Positions 10,554-19,317 of a stretch of 64,000 nt of DNA are shown here, in pieces. The first letter of the stretch is position 1; each line of letters starts with the position of its first letter. The stretch comes from an uncultured Sterolibacterium sp. (GTDB lineage: Bacteria; Pseudomonadota; Gammaproteobacteria; Burkholderiales; Rhodocyclaceae), in contig CAILCO010000039.1 of assembly GCA_903832735.1 (NCBI GenBank), positions 1 through 64,000 on the forward strand, in the 5' to 3' direction. The position numbers were made by a program, and so were the translations under genes. The notes beneath the pieces were generated by a model. That model saw only the letters and a list, made by a program, of their open reading frames with translations. It had not been told where the DNA came from and made no database searches.

Positions 10554-11591
10554 ATGGCATCAGCACTTATCCGCACCGGCCTGTTCGGGGCACTGGCGCT
10601 GCTCCTGGCCGGGGCGCCGTTGGCCAGGGCGGAACCGGCGACGGTTAACGTCGGCATCATCCAGGCGGTCAGCGATGCGGCTCTGTATATCGCCGACAAG
10701 AAAGGCTATTTCGAACGCGAAGGGATCAAGGTGCAGTTCGTCGTCCTGAAGGACATGATCGCATCGCTCGCCACGGGCCAGATTGACGTCGCCGGCATTT
10801 CCACTTCGGCCAGCCTGTACAACGCCGCGGCCCGCGGCATCGACCTGAAGATCGTCGCCGACAAAGGTTCGACGCCGCCCGGTTTCGGCTTTCAGCCGAT
10901 CCTGGTGCGCAAGGATCTGATCACCAGCGGCAAGGTGAAGACGTTCGCCGACTTCAAGGGACTCAAGATCGCCGGTTTCAACAACGGCAGCGCCTCGATG
11001 TCCACCTTGAGCGACGCGCTGGCCAAGGGCGGCCTCAAGCTCGGCGACGTCAATGTGATCTACATGGCCTTCCCCCAGCATGTGCTGGCGCTGACCAACG
11101 GCGCCGTCGACGCCAGCATCACCACCGAGCCCTCGGCCAGCGCCGCAATCAAACGCGGCGTTGCCGTGCGCTTTGCCGGCGACGACAGCATCTATCCGAA
11201 CCACCAGCTGGCGGTCCTGCTCTACAGCGGCGAATTCGCGAAGAAGCGGGCCGATGTCGGCCGCCGCTTCATGCGCGCCTATGTCCGAGGCGCGCGCGAG
11301 TACAACGACGCGCTCAAGGACGGCAAGCTGGCCGGTGCCAATGCCGCCGAGGTGATCGCCATCCTCAGCGAATACACCGCGATCAAGGAAGCCCAGGTGC
11401 ACAAAGACAGCACTCCGGCCGGGATCAACCCCAACGGTGGCGTCTATGTCGCCAGCCTGAACAAGGATCTCGCCTTCTTCAAGGCCCAGGGACTGATCAG
11501 CGGCAAGGTCAGCGTCGAACAGGTGCTCGACACTTCCTTCGCCGAAGCCGCGGTGAAGGATCTGGGCCCATACGTGAAACGCGCCGAGTGA
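10554..11591 (+). CDS. ABC transporter substrate-binding protein, NitT/TauT (NMT1/SsuA) type
   Basis: A 345-residue periplasmic binding protein with a clear Sec signal peptide (hydrophobic ~8-25, cleavage near LARAEP). The mature N-terminus (VNVGIIQAVSDAALYIADKKGYFEREGI) is the classic NMT1/SsuA-like opening, in which the ligand is often an anion such as taurine, nitrate or an aromatic carboxylate. The TLSDALAKGGLKLGDVNV stretch is also typical. It lies between the UbiD-family gene and the ATPase gene. An aromatic acid ligand is inferred from this context. Confidence 0.92.
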   Translation: MASALIRTGLFGALALLLAGAPLARAEPATVNVGIIQAVSDAALYIADKKGYFEREGIKVQFVVLKDMIASLATGQIDVAGISTSASLYNAAARGIDLKIVADKGSTPPGFGFQPILVRKDLITSGKVKTFADFKGLKIAGFNNGSASMSTLSDALAKGGLKLGDVNVIYMAFPQHVLALTNGAVDASITTEPSASAAIKRGVAVRFAGDDSIYPNHQLAVLLYSGEFAKKRADVGRRFMRAYVRGAREYNDALKDGKLAGANAAEVIAILSEYTAIKEAQVHKDSTPAGINPNGGVYVASLNKDLAFFKAQGLISGKVSVEQVLDTSFAEAAVKDLGPYVKRAE

Positions 11592-11600
11592 GCCCGAACC

Positions 11601-12407
11601 ATGACTGACAAGTTCAAGATTCGTATCCGCAATCTGCGCAAGGAGTTTCGCAGCGGCGGGCGCACTGTCATCGCCGTCGACGACGTCAGCATCGACATCG
11701 CGCCCGGCAGCTTTTTCATGATCGTCGGCCCCAGCGGCTGCGGCAAAACCTCCTTGCTGCGCATGGTCGCGGGCCTGGACGCGCCGACTTCCGGCAGCAT
11801 AGCGATCACCGACAGCGCCCCCGGCCGGCCGGAGAATGCCATGGTATTTCAGGGCGAATCGATCTTTCCCTGGATGAGCGTATGGGACAACGCCGCCTAC
11901 GGCCTGACCTTGCGTGGGCGGCCCAAAGCGAAGATCAAGGAAGTCGTCGATCACTACCTCGATCGCACCGGCCTGACCAAATTTGCCCATGCCTATCCGC
12001 ACCAGCTCTCGGGCGGCATGAAACAGCGCGTCTCGATCGCCCGCGCCTTCGCCAACGATCCCGAAGTGCTGCTGATGGACGAGCCCTTCTCGGCGCTCGA
12101 TGAACAGAACAAGACGCTGCTCCAGGAAGAGTTGCTGCGCATCTGGGAGGAGCACAAGAAGACCGTCCTGTTCATCACCCATAGCGTGGACGAAGCGGTG
12201 ACGCTGGGCGACAGGATCATGGTCATGACCGCCCATCCGGGACGCTCCAAGGCGATCATCGACGTGCCCTTCGAACGTCCGCGCAGCGTGCTCGAATTGC
12301 GCGCGCAACCGGAGTATGGCGCCCTGGTGTACCGCATCTGGGAACAACTGCGCGAAGAAGTGCAACTGGCGCGCAGCGAGGCGGAGAAGGTGGGGGTGGC
12401 GACATGA
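11601..12407 (+). CDS. ABC transporter ATP-binding protein (NitT/TauT type)
   Basis: A 268-residue cytoplasmic ATPase. Walker A is GPSGCGKTSLLR, the Q-loop is MVFQGESIFPWMSV, the ABC signature is LSGGMKQRVSIARA, Walker B is EVLLMDEPFSALD, and the switch His lies in FITHSVDEA. The sequence is typical of SsuB/TauB/NrtD-like proteins. It starts 9 bp after the binding protein gene. Together with the permease at 12520 it makes a complete importer. The 112-bp gap before the permease is larger than expected for this operon and holds a hairpin repeat. Confidence 0.95.
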   Translation: MTDKFKIRIRNLRKEFRSGGRTVIAVDDVSIDIAPGSFFMIVGPSGCGKTSLLRMVAGLDAPTSGSIAITDSAPGRPENAMVFQGESIFPWMSVWDNAAYGLTLRGRPKAKIKEVVDHYLDRTGLTKFAHAYPHQLSGGMKQRVSIARAFANDPEVLLMDEPFSALDEQNKTLLQEELLRIWEEHKKTVLFITHSVDEAVTLGDRIMVMTAHPGRSKAIIDVPFERPRSVLELRAQPEYGALVYRIWEQLREEVQLARSEAEKVGVAT

Positions 12408-12429
12408 CTACCTACCTCCCATCCCCCTT

Positions 12430-12516
12430 CCCATGGAATGGGGTGACGACTGTTCAGCCGCTGGCGCGGCTTCCAAATGATGGCTCGCTGCCTCCTCGGG
12501 GCGGCCCTTCGGAGGC
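12430..12516. repeat. Hairpin-forming dispersed repeat between ABC ATPase and permease genes
   Basis: This gap contains GGGTGACGACTGTTCAGCC followed by the hairpin GCCGCTGGCGCGGC. It then has a second possible stem, TGCCTCC/GGAGGCA, whose right arm supplies the ribosome-binding site of the permease gene. A very similar string (AGGTGACGGTTGTTCGGCC then GGCCGCTGTCGCGGCC) occurs in the same orientation inside recG near 62965-62995. The element is therefore repeated in this genome. Confidence 0.55.
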
Positions 12517-12519
12517 AAC

Positions 12520-13359
12520 ATGAATACCCGTCAAGACTGGCGTACGCGGGCCAAGGTCGCGGCCTCCTGGGGACTCGACCGGGGCGAGGGTTTCAGACTG
12601 AGTCCGGCGCGGCGCGACCGGCTGATCAGCGTCGTGTCGCCCATGCTCCTGCTGGCCCTGTGGGAGGCCTGCGCGCGCGCCGGGGTATTCGACGTGCGCT
12701 TCTTCCCGGCGCCGACCACCATCCTCACGACGCTGCTCCATCTGGCCGGCTCCGGCGAGTTGTGGACCCATACCTGGGCCAGCCTGCAGCGGCTCTTCTG
12801 GGGCTTTCTCGTCGGCGGCGTGCCGGCCTTGTTCATGGGCATCGCCATGGGCTTGTCACGGCCCCTGCGCGCCGCCATCGACCCCCTGATCGCGGCCACC
12901 TATCCTATCCCCAAGAGCGCCATCCTGCCTCTGATCCTGCTCATTTTCGGCCTCGGCGAGGCGTCGAAGATCGCCATGGTGGCCATCGGCATGTTCTACC
13001 CGATCTGCATCAATGCGGTGACCGGCGTGCTCGAGATCAACAAGATCTATCTCGACGTGGCAAAGAATTTCCGCGCCAGCCGCTGGCAGATGTTCCGCAC
13101 CGTCGCCCTGCCTGGCGCGCTGCCGTTCATCATGTCCGGCGTCAAACTGGGCGTCGGCATGGGCCTCATCCTGATCGCCATCGCCGAGATGATCGGAGCG
13201 AAGAGCGGACTTGGCTACATGATCTGGAACGCCTGGGAAATCCTCTCGGTGGAAACCATGTATGTCGGACTGCTGACGATAGCCGTGATCGGTTACGTCT
13301 TCAGCCTGGCGATCAACGAACTGGAACGCTGGATCATTCCCTGGAAAGCCGAGCGCTAG
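12520..13359 (+). CDS. ABC transporter permease (NitT/TauT type)
   Basis: A 279-residue inner-membrane permease of the binding-protein-dependent family with about six hydrophobic segments (first near residues 42-60). The EAA-loop region VAKNFRASRWQMFRTVALPGALPFIMSGVKLGVGMGLI is the docking site for the ATPase. The C-terminal NELERWIIPWKAER is a common ending in SsuC/TauC-like proteins. The ATG at 12520 is preceded by GGAGGCAAC, supplied by the hairpin repeat just upstream. It completes the importer with the genes at 10554 and 11601. Confidence 0.94.
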   Translation: MNTRQDWRTRAKVAASWGLDRGEGFRLSPARRDRLISVVSPMLLLALWEACARAGVFDVRFFPAPTTILTTLLHLAGSGELWTHTWASLQRLFWGFLVGGVPALFMGIAMGLSRPLRAAIDPLIAATYPIPKSAILPLILLIFGLGEASKIAMVAIGMFYPICINAVTGVLEINKIYLDVAKNFRASRWQMFRTVALPGALPFIMSGVKLGVGMGLILIAIAEMIGAKSGLGYMIWNAWEILSVETMYVGLLTIAVIGYVFSLAINELERWIIPWKAER

Positions 13360-13370
13360 TTGGATCACCG

Positions 13371-14558
13371 TCAGGGATGCCGATCCGCCTCGAAGGGATC
13401 GGACAACTGGCGGTGCACGATCCAGGCGGATATCAGCAGCACCAGCGCCAGGCTCAGAAATACCGCATCGACTCCCCAGGCCATGACGATGAATCCGCCG
13501 GCCAGCGGCCCGACAGCGGAACCGCTGTAGCGAAACAAATTGTAGACCCCCACCGCCGTCGCCTTCTCCTGTGTGAATAGATTCACCAGGATGGTGGACT
13601 GCACCGGCAGGCTGCAGCCCAGCAGTACGCCATAGACGAGCAGGATCAGGACCAGCAGCGGCATATCGAGCAGGCTGGCCGTGAGCAGGGACCAGAGCAG
13701 CAGGACATTGAGTGCGATGCCGAAGGAACTGACGCCGACGATCCGGGTGCGCGTCCAGCGTCTTTGCCAGCGACCGCCGATGCTGATGCCGAGCAGGATG
13801 CCCGCCGTCAATGGCAGAAAGAAGAAACCTTCGGACGACGTCGGCAGCGCGAACAGCGACATCAGCAGGGTCGGCAGGAACACCAGGAAGACGTAATAGC
13901 CGTAGTACTGGCTGAAGCCCAGGATGATGATCGCCAGCGCCGAGCGGTTGGTCATGACGGCGCGAAAGCCGGCCAGACCGATCCGCCTGCTGACCAGATC
14001 GGCAGGCAGCGTTTCCGGCAATTCCCTGCGGTTGTATGCCCATGCCGCGAGCCCGCCCAGCGCGAGCAGGGCGAAAGCCCACTGCCAGTGCAGGTAGGCG
14101 GCGATCAAGCCGCCCAGCACCGGTCCCGCCACCGGCCCGAGGAAAGTCACGGTCTGATACCAGCCCATGGCCCGCGCTCGCTCCTGCGGGGCATAGATGT
14201 CGCCGATCACCGTCGGCGCCATCAGCAGTGCCGTGCTGATGCCGATGGCCTGAACCGCACGACCGCCCAGGAACAGCCAGTAGGAAGCCGAGAACAGACA
14301 GATCAGGGAACCCGCGGCGAACACCAGCAGTCCCGGCAGCAGCGTCCTGCGCCGCCCCCAGCGATCGGCCATCGGTCCGACGACGAAGCTCGACGCGGCG
14401 AGGATCGCGGTGAACAGCGAAATGGTCAGATTGACCATCACGGTATTGACCTGGAAGACGCTGCCCAGTTCGGGCAGGCTGGGCGTATAGACGGTCTGGG
14501 TAAAGGGGCCGAGAAAGGCGGCGGCGGAGACGCCGAAGAGGATTTTTTTCTTATTCAT
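13371..14558 (-). CDS. MFS transporter, DHA1/Bcr-CflA-like
   Basis: A 395-residue major facilitator with about twelve hydrophobic segments. The loop 2-3 signature is GPMADRWGRRRTLLPG, and LGPVAGPVLGGLIAA matches the antiporter motif C, so drug/proton antiport or metabolite export is likely. The ATG at 14558 opens MNKKKILFGVSAAAFLGPFTQ. A longer in-frame reading extends upstream only because the 57-bp tandem repeats are a multiple of three, and I reject that extension. It converges with the ABC permease gene and is divergent from the amidohydrolase, so it may export a pathway acid or product. Confidence 0.9.
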   Translation of the reverse strand: MNKKKILFGVSAAAFLGPFTQTVYTPSLPELGSVFQVNTVMVNLTISLFTAILAASSFVVGPMADRWGRRRTLLPGLLVFAAGSLICLFSASYWLFLGGRAVQAIGISTALLMAPTVIGDIYAPQERARAMGWYQTVTFLGPVAGPVLGGLIAAYLHWQWAFALLALGGLAAWAYNRRELPETLPADLVSRRIGLAGFRAVMTNRSALAIIILGFSQYYGYYVFLVFLPTLLMSLFALPTSSEGFFFLPLTAGILLGISIGGRWQRRWTRTRIVGVSSFGIALNVLLLWSLLTASLLDMPLLVLILLVYGVLLGCSLPVQSTILVNLFTQEKATAVGVYNLFRYSGSAVGPLAGGFIVMAWGVDAVFLSLALVLLISAWIVHRQLSDPFEADRHP

Positions 14559-14903
14559 AGCAGTCAGAACCCATGCACAAAATTGATCAATATTGCTAGT
14601 GCCCGTAGTTGTCTGGAAGACAACCCAGGGCACTTGTGCCGCGAAGCAGGTGCTAGTGCCCGTAGTTGTCTGGAAGACAACCCAGGGCACTTGTGCCGCG
14701 AAGCAGGTGCTAGTGCCCGTAGTTGTCTGGAAGACAACCCAGGGCACTTGTGCCGCAAAGCAGGTGCTAGTGCCCGTAGTTGTCTGGAAGACAACCCAGG
14801 GCACTTGTGCCGCGAAGCAGGTGCAAGATCGTGAATCACTTGGCGGTAAGCAAACAATCTAGTATCGTCCCGCACACTTTACCCGCAACAACCAGAGGAT
14901 CCC
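14559..14903. promoter_or_regulatory. Divergent intergenic region largely filled by tandem repeats
   Basis: This 345-bp region separates the MFS gene from the amidohydrolase gene. 228 bp of it are four tandem copies of a 57-bp hairpin unit (14596-14823). About 80 bp remain before the amidohydrolase ATG at 14904 and 37 bp before the MFS ATG. Promoters for both genes must lie in these edges or within the repeats. I see no convincing -35/-10 pair. Confidence 0.5.
14596..14823. repeat. Four tandem 57-bp palindromic repeats
   Basis: Copies occupy 14596-14652, 14653-14709, 14710-14766 and 14767-14823. They are nearly identical; the third has A for G in the GCCGCGAAGC portion. Each unit can fold as a nested hairpin: outer stem AGTGCCC/GGGCACT and inner stem GTTGTCT/AGACAAC around GGA (copy 1: 14598-14634). 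A diverged single copy lies at 21922-21977 with a compensatory change in the inner stem. There are no spacers, so it is not a CRISPR array. Confidence 0.95.
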
Positions 14904-15878
14904 ATGAAGACGATCGCGCTCGAAGAACATTTCATTACGCCCATGTACCAGGACAAGGTGTCCGCCAACGACTTCCGCAACGCCTACATCCAGAGCCGCG
15001 GCCAGCAGATCGGCCACGACATCTATGAGCAGTATGTCGATATCGACGCCAAGCGCCTGGCCTACATGGACGCCGCCGGCATCGACGTGCAGGTGCTGTC
15101 GCTCGGTTCGCCGGGCGCGCAAGCCTTTGCCGCCGACGTCGCGATCCCGATGGCGCAGGATGCCAACGACCGCATGTACGCGGCGATACAAGAACACCCG
15201 ACCCGCTTCGCCGCCTTCGCCGCGCTGCCGACGGCGAACCCTGCGGCCGCGGTGCGCGAGTTCGATCGCGCGGTGACGGAACTCGGCTTCAAGGGCACGA
15301 TGATCCACAGCCACACCCACGGCGAATTTCTCGACGACAAGAAATTCTGGCCGATCTTCGAACGCGCGGCGGCATACGACCTGCCCGTCTACCTGCACCC
15401 GGCACTGCCGCACCAGGCGCTGCTCGACAGCTATTTCGCCGGCTACGAGGAGCTTGCCCGCGCCGGCTGGGGCTTCATGGTCGATGCCAGCTGCCATTTC
15501 CTGCGCCTGGTGTTCTCGGGCCTGTTCGACGAGTACCCGAAGCTGAAGATCATCCTCGGCCATCTCGGCGAAGGCCTGCCATTTGCGATGCACCGGCTGC
15601 ACGACCACACCTACCAGGTGGCTAAGATGCGCGGCTTGAAGAAGAGCCCGCTCGAATATTTCCGCGACAACCTGATCGTCACCACCAGCGGCAACTGGTA
15701 CACCCCGGCGTTTGACTGCACCCTGGCCGCGATCGGCGAGGACAACATCGTCTTCGCGGTGGACTGGCCGTTCGAACCGAACAAGGTGGCGGTCGACTTC
15801 CTCGGCAAGCTGAACGTCAGCGAAACGGTGCGCGGCAAAATCGCCCACGGCAACGCCGAACGCCTGCTGCGCATCTAG
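14904..15878 (+). CDS. Amidohydrolase-family decarboxylase (gamma-resorcylate decarboxylase-like)
   Basis: A 324-residue TIM-barrel amidohydrolase of the ACMSD/gamma-resorcylate decarboxylase group. Non-oxidative, metal-dependent decarboxylation of an ortho-hydroxybenzoate is the known reaction of the closest characterised relatives. The N-terminus reads ALEEHF (Glu7, His9), then YLHP (His165) and the C-terminal AVDWPFE (Asp287). These match the metal ligands and catalytic residues Glu8, His10, His164 and Asp287 of gamma-resorcylate decarboxylase. The gene faces away from the MFS carrier and ends 4 bp into the convergent alaS. With the UbiD-family gene, it gives this island two unrelated decarboxylases. 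Confidence 0.88.
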   Translation: MKTIALEEHFITPMYQDKVSANDFRNAYIQSRGQQIGHDIYEQYVDIDAKRLAYMDAAGIDVQVLSLGSPGAQAFAADVAIPMAQDANDRMYAAIQEHPTRFAAFAALPTANPAAAVREFDRAVTELGFKGTMIHSHTHGEFLDDKKFWPIFERAAAYDLPVYLHPALPHQALLDSYFAGYEELARAGWGFMVDASCHFLRLVFSGLFDEYPKLKIILGHLGEGLPFAMHRLHDHTYQVAKMRGLKKSPLEYFRDNLIVTTSGNWYTPAFDCTLAAIGEDNIVFAVDWPFEPNKVAVDFLGKLNVSETVRGKIAHGNAERLLRI

Positions 15879-18502
15879 AGCCGCTGTTCCACCCAGGCGG
15901 CCACCGAGGCCAGCGCGGCGGCGAGATTCTCCGGCTCGCTGCCGCCGGCCTGCGCCATGTCCGGGCGACCGCCGCCCTTGCCGCCGACCTGTTGGGCCAC
16001 CGCGTTGACCACGTCACCGGCCTTGATCCTGCCCGTCAGATCCGCCGTGACGCCGGCGATCAGCTGCACCCGGCCGGCTTCGACCGAACCCAGGACGATC
16101 ACGGCGGAAGCCAGCTTGTCCTTGAGCTTGTCGAGGGTCTCGCGCAGCGTCTTGGCATCGGCGCCTTCCAGCACCGCCGCCAGCACCCTGACGCCCTTCA
16201 CCGTTAGCGCCAGGCTGGCCAGATCGTCGCCCTGGGAGGAGGCCAACTTGGATTTCAGCCGCGCCATTTCCTTCTCCAGGGCCTTGACCCCTTCGATGAT
16301 CTGCGCGACGCGCGCCGCCACTTCGCCAGGCGCTGCATGCACCTGCACCGCCACCTCATCGAGTTGCGCCAGCTGGGCCTGGACATGGGCGAGCGCAGCC
16401 GCGCCGGTAACGCCTTCGACGCGGCGGACGCCGGCGGCCACTCCTCCCTCGCTGATGATCTTGAACAGGCCGATGTCGCCGGTGCGCCTGACATGCGTGC
16501 CGCCGCACAGCTCGGTGGAATAATCGCCCATGCCGACGACCCGCACCCGGTCGCCGTATTTCTCGCCGAACAGCGCCATCGCGCCGGCGGCCAGCGCGGC
16601 ATCATGGTCCATGACCTTGATGCTCACCTCGACATTGCGCCGTATCTCGCGATTCACCAGTTCCTCGACCCGGGCGACTTCCGCTGACGTCATCGGCTGA
16701 GGATGGGAAAAGTCGAAACGCGTACGCTGGCCATCGACCAGCGAGCCTTTCTGCTGTACATGGGTACCGAGCACTTCGCGCAGCGCCGCATGCAACAGAT
16801 GCGTGGCCGAGTGGTTCCACTGCGCACTGGCCCTGGCGCTGCTATTGACGCGCGCCGCAACGCGCTCGCCGACCGCCAGCGCACCGGACTCGAGCACGCC
16901 ATGGTGGCCGAATACATCGGCCTGGATCTTCTGGGTGTCGGCGACCTCGAACAGGGTCGTACACACCTCGCCGCGCGTCAGTTCGCCGCAATCGCCGACC
17001 TGACCGCCGGCCTCGGCATAGAAGGGACTTTCGTCGAGCACCACGATGCCCGATTCGCCGGCCTTGAGTTCGTTGACCCGAAGACCATCGCAATACAGCG
17101 CCAGCACCGTGGCCTCCGCCTCGAGGCTGTCGTAGCCGCGAAACAGCGTGGCCTGGCCGTCGTAGGCGACGCCGCCGCGGGTCTTGAAGCTGGAAGCGGC
17201 GCGCGCCATCTTGCGCTGGGCGGCCATCGCCAGGTCGAACCCGGCCTCATCGACGGCGACGCCGCGCTCGCGGCAGATATCGGCCGTGAGATCGAGCGGA
17301 AAACCATGGGTGTCATAGAGCCTGAAGGCAGTTTCGCCGTCCAGCAGCTTGGCGCCATTCAGGGCCGCCAGGGCGGACTCGAGAATTTCCATGCCGTGGC
17401 CTATGGTCTCACCGAAGCGCTCCTCCTCCTGACGCAACACCGCCACGACCTTGTCCCGGGCCGCGGGCAGTTCCGGATAAGCCTCGCCCATCACGCTGCT
17501 AAGCGCATCGACCAGCTGATGGAAGAACGGCTGCTTCTGGCCCAGTTGATGGCCGTGGCGGATCGCCCGGCGAATGATCCGGCGCAGCACATAGCCGCGC
17601 CCGTCCGGGCCGGGGATGATGCCGTCGACGATCAGGAAGGAGCAGGCACGGATGTGATCTGCGATCACCTTGAGCGAATTGTGGGCGAGATCATGGCTAC
17701 GGGTCGCCAGGGCCGCAGCCTTGATCAGGTGCTGGAACAGGTCGATCTGGTAGTTGCTATGCACCTCCTGCAGGACGGCGGCAATCCGCTCCAGGCCCAT
17801 GCCGGTATCGACGCTGGGCTTGGGCAGCGGATGCAATACGCCGCCCTCGTCGCGATTGAACTGCATGAAGACCAGGTTCCAGATCTCGATGTAGCGGTCG
17901 CCGTCGGCGTCCGCCGACCCCGGCGGGCCGCCCCAGATGCCCTCGCCATGGTCGTAGAAGATCTCGCTGCATGGCCCGCAGGGCCCGGTGTCGGCCATCT
18001 GCCAGAAATTGTCCGAGGCGTATCTCGCCCCCTTGTTATCGCCGATGCGCACGATCCGCGCCTCCGGCACGCCGACTTCCCTGGCCCAGATCTCGTATGC
18101 CTCGTCATCTTCCGCATAGACCGTGACCCAGAGCTTTTCGATCGGCAGGCGGTACACCTCGGTGAGCAATTCCCAGGCGTACTTGATCGCATCACGCTTG
18201 AAATAATCGCCGAAGCTGAAGTTGCCGAGCATCTCGAAGAAGGTATGGTGACGCGCAGTGTAGCCGACGTTCTCGAGGTCGTTATGCTTGCCGCCGGCCC
18301 GGACGCAACGCTGCGCCGTGGTCGCGCGCGAATACGGCCGCCGGTCCTGGCCGAGGAAGACATCCTTGAACTGGACCATGCCCGAATTGGTGAACAACAG
18401 GGTCGGGTCGTTGCCCGGCACCAGCGAACTCGAAGCGACCACGGTATGGCCCTTGGAGGCAAAGTAGTCGAGGAACTTCTGGCGGATTTCGGCGCTATTC
18501 AT
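15875..18502 (-). CDS. alaS: Alanyl-tRNA synthetase
   Basis: The class II synthetase that charges tRNA-Ala, 875 residues, full length. The N-terminus [19 protein letters not shown] is standard. Class II motif 2 is seen in [20 protein letters not shown]. The editing domain has the zinc ligands [11 protein letters not shown] and CGGTHV, and the C-Ala domain ends with [13 protein letters not shown]. Nothing is missing. It converges with the amidohydrolase gene by a 4-bp overlap and follows ugpQ on the same strand after 68 bp. Confidence 0.98.
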   Translation of the reverse strand: MNSAEIRQKFLDYFASKGHTVVASSSLVPGNDPTLLFTNSGMVQFKDVFLGQDRRPYSRATTAQRCVRAGGKHNDLENVGYTARHHTFFEMLGNFSFGDYFKRDAIKYAWELLTEVYRLPIEKLWVTVYAEDDEAYEIWAREVGVPEARIVRIGDNKGARYASDNFWQMADTGPCGPCSEIFYDHGEGIWGGPPGSADADGDRYIEIWNLVFMQFNRDEGGVLHPLPKPSVDTGMGLERIAAVLQEVHSNYQIDLFQHLIKAAALATRSHDLAHNSLKVIADHIRACSFLIVDGIIPGPDGRGYVLRRIIRRAIRHGHQLGQKQPFFHQLVDALSSVMGEAYPELPAARDKVVAVLRQEEERFGETIGHGMEILESALAALNGAKLLDGETAFRLYDTHGFPLDLTADICRERGVAVDEAGFDLAMAAQRKMARAASSFKTRGGVAYDGQATLFRGYDSLEAEATVLALYCDGLRVNELKAGESGIVVLDESPFYAEAGGQVGDCGELTRGEVCTTLFEVADTQKIQADVFGHHGVLESGALAVGERVAARVNSSARASAQWNHSATHLLHAALREVLGTHVQQKGSLVDGQRTRFDFSHPQPMTSAEVARVEELVNREIRRNVEVSIKVMDHDAALAAGAMALFGEKYGDRVRVVGMGDYSTELCGGTHVRRTGDIGLFKIISEGGVAAGVRRVEGVTGAAALAHVQAQLAQLDEVAVQVHAAPGEVAARVAQIIEGVKALEKEMARLKSKLASSQGDDLASLALTVKGVRVLAAVLEGADAKTLRETLDKLKDKLASAVIVLGSVEAGRVQLIAGVTADLTGRIKAGDVVNAVAQQVGGKGGGRPDMAQAGGSEPENLAAALASVAAWVEQRL

Positions 18503-18570
18503 GGGCTATTCGCATGGCATCTACGGTTGGCTGCTGCGGACGGTGCAGTCAGGGAGGCGCAATTTTAACA

Positions 18571-19311
18571 TCACGACCCGTCCGGATTTCGCGGATCGAA
18601 CAAGTCCAGCCTGTCGGTGAACAGCGCAGCCGCACCCGCTGCGTACAGATCGGCCGCGGCCGCGCGGTCATTGACCGTATAGCAGGCGAAGGGGATCCCG
18701 GCGGCACGCAATGCGGCCGCCAGTTCCGGGCTCAGATACCGAGCCGCGCAATGCAGGGCAAGACATTCGAGACCGGACAAACGCCCTCGCCAGTCCGGCG
18801 GCGGCGCTTCGAACAGCAGGGCACGCGGCACTGCCGGTGCCTGCGAACGCGCGGCGGCCAGCGCCGCTTCGGAAAACGAGGAGAGCAGCACGGCGCCGGG
18901 TTCGCCGCGGACGACACTGTTGCCGACGATCCTGCCGGTCTCTCCGTCCAGGCCGGCGGCAGGCTTGATCTCGACATTGGCAACCAGACCTAGGCGGGCG
19001 CAGCAAGCCAATGCGGCTTCCAGGCGGGGCACGGGTTCGCCGCCGAAGGCGGAATGAAACCTGCTGCCGGCGTCAAGCCGGGAGAGTTCCGCATAGGGCG
19101 TACTGGCCACTTCGCCCGCGCCGTCGGTCGTGCGCGAGAGCGCTTCGTCGTGGATCAGCACCGCTATTCCGTCCGCGCTCAGCATCACGTCGAACTCGAC
19201 GCCGCGAAAGCCCAGGCGGGCGGCCAGGCGGATGCCGGCCAGCGTGTTCTCGGGCGCCAGGGCGCCGCCGCCACGATGCGCGAACAGGCGCGGATAGCCA
19301 AAGCCACCCAT
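18571..19311 (-). CDS. ugpQ: Glycerophosphodiester phosphodiesterase
   Basis: A 246-residue GDPD-family enzyme that hydrolyses glycerophosphodiesters to glycerol-3-phosphate and an alcohol. It has the motif HRGGGALAPENTLAG, the metal-ligand strand GVEFDVMLSADG followed by VLIHDE, and VEIKPA. It carries no signal peptide, so it is cytosolic like E. coli UgpQ. It starts 6 bp after the end of the ugpB-like gene. The pair resembles part of the ugp phosphate-starvation regulon, but the permease and ATPase genes are not in the window. Confidence 0.93.
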   Translation of the reverse strand: MGGFGYPRLFAHRGGGALAPENTLAGIRLAARLGFRGVEFDVMLSADGIAVLIHDEALSRTTDGAGEVASTPYAELSRLDAGSRFHSAFGGEPVPRLEAALACCARLGLVANVEIKPAAGLDGETGRIVGNSVVRGEPGAVLLSSFSEAALAAARSQAPAVPRALLFEAPPPDWRGRLSGLECLALHCAARYLSPELAAALRAAGIPFACYTVNDRAAAADLYAAGAAALFTDRLDLFDPRNPDGS

Positions 19312-19317
19312 GTTGCC

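Noticed and set aside
10560-12365. 601-codon minus-strand frame opposite the ABC binding protein and ATPase
   Set aside because: The plus-strand genes have complete family motifs, and the minus translation is His/Asp/Gly-rich shadow sequence.
14559-14804. N-terminal extension of the MFS transporter through the tandem repeats, giving a repetitive 80-residue leader
   Set aside because: It exists only because the repeat unit is 57 bp (19 codons). The family-like start is the ATG at 14558, and repeats read open in several frames on both strands.
14596-14823. Possible CRISPR array
   Set aside because: Repeats are directly adjacent, with no unique spacers, and there are no cas genes.
16703-18568. 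Long plus-strand frame opposite alaS
   Set aside because: alaS is unambiguous over this whole region; the opposing frame is a codon-bias artefact.
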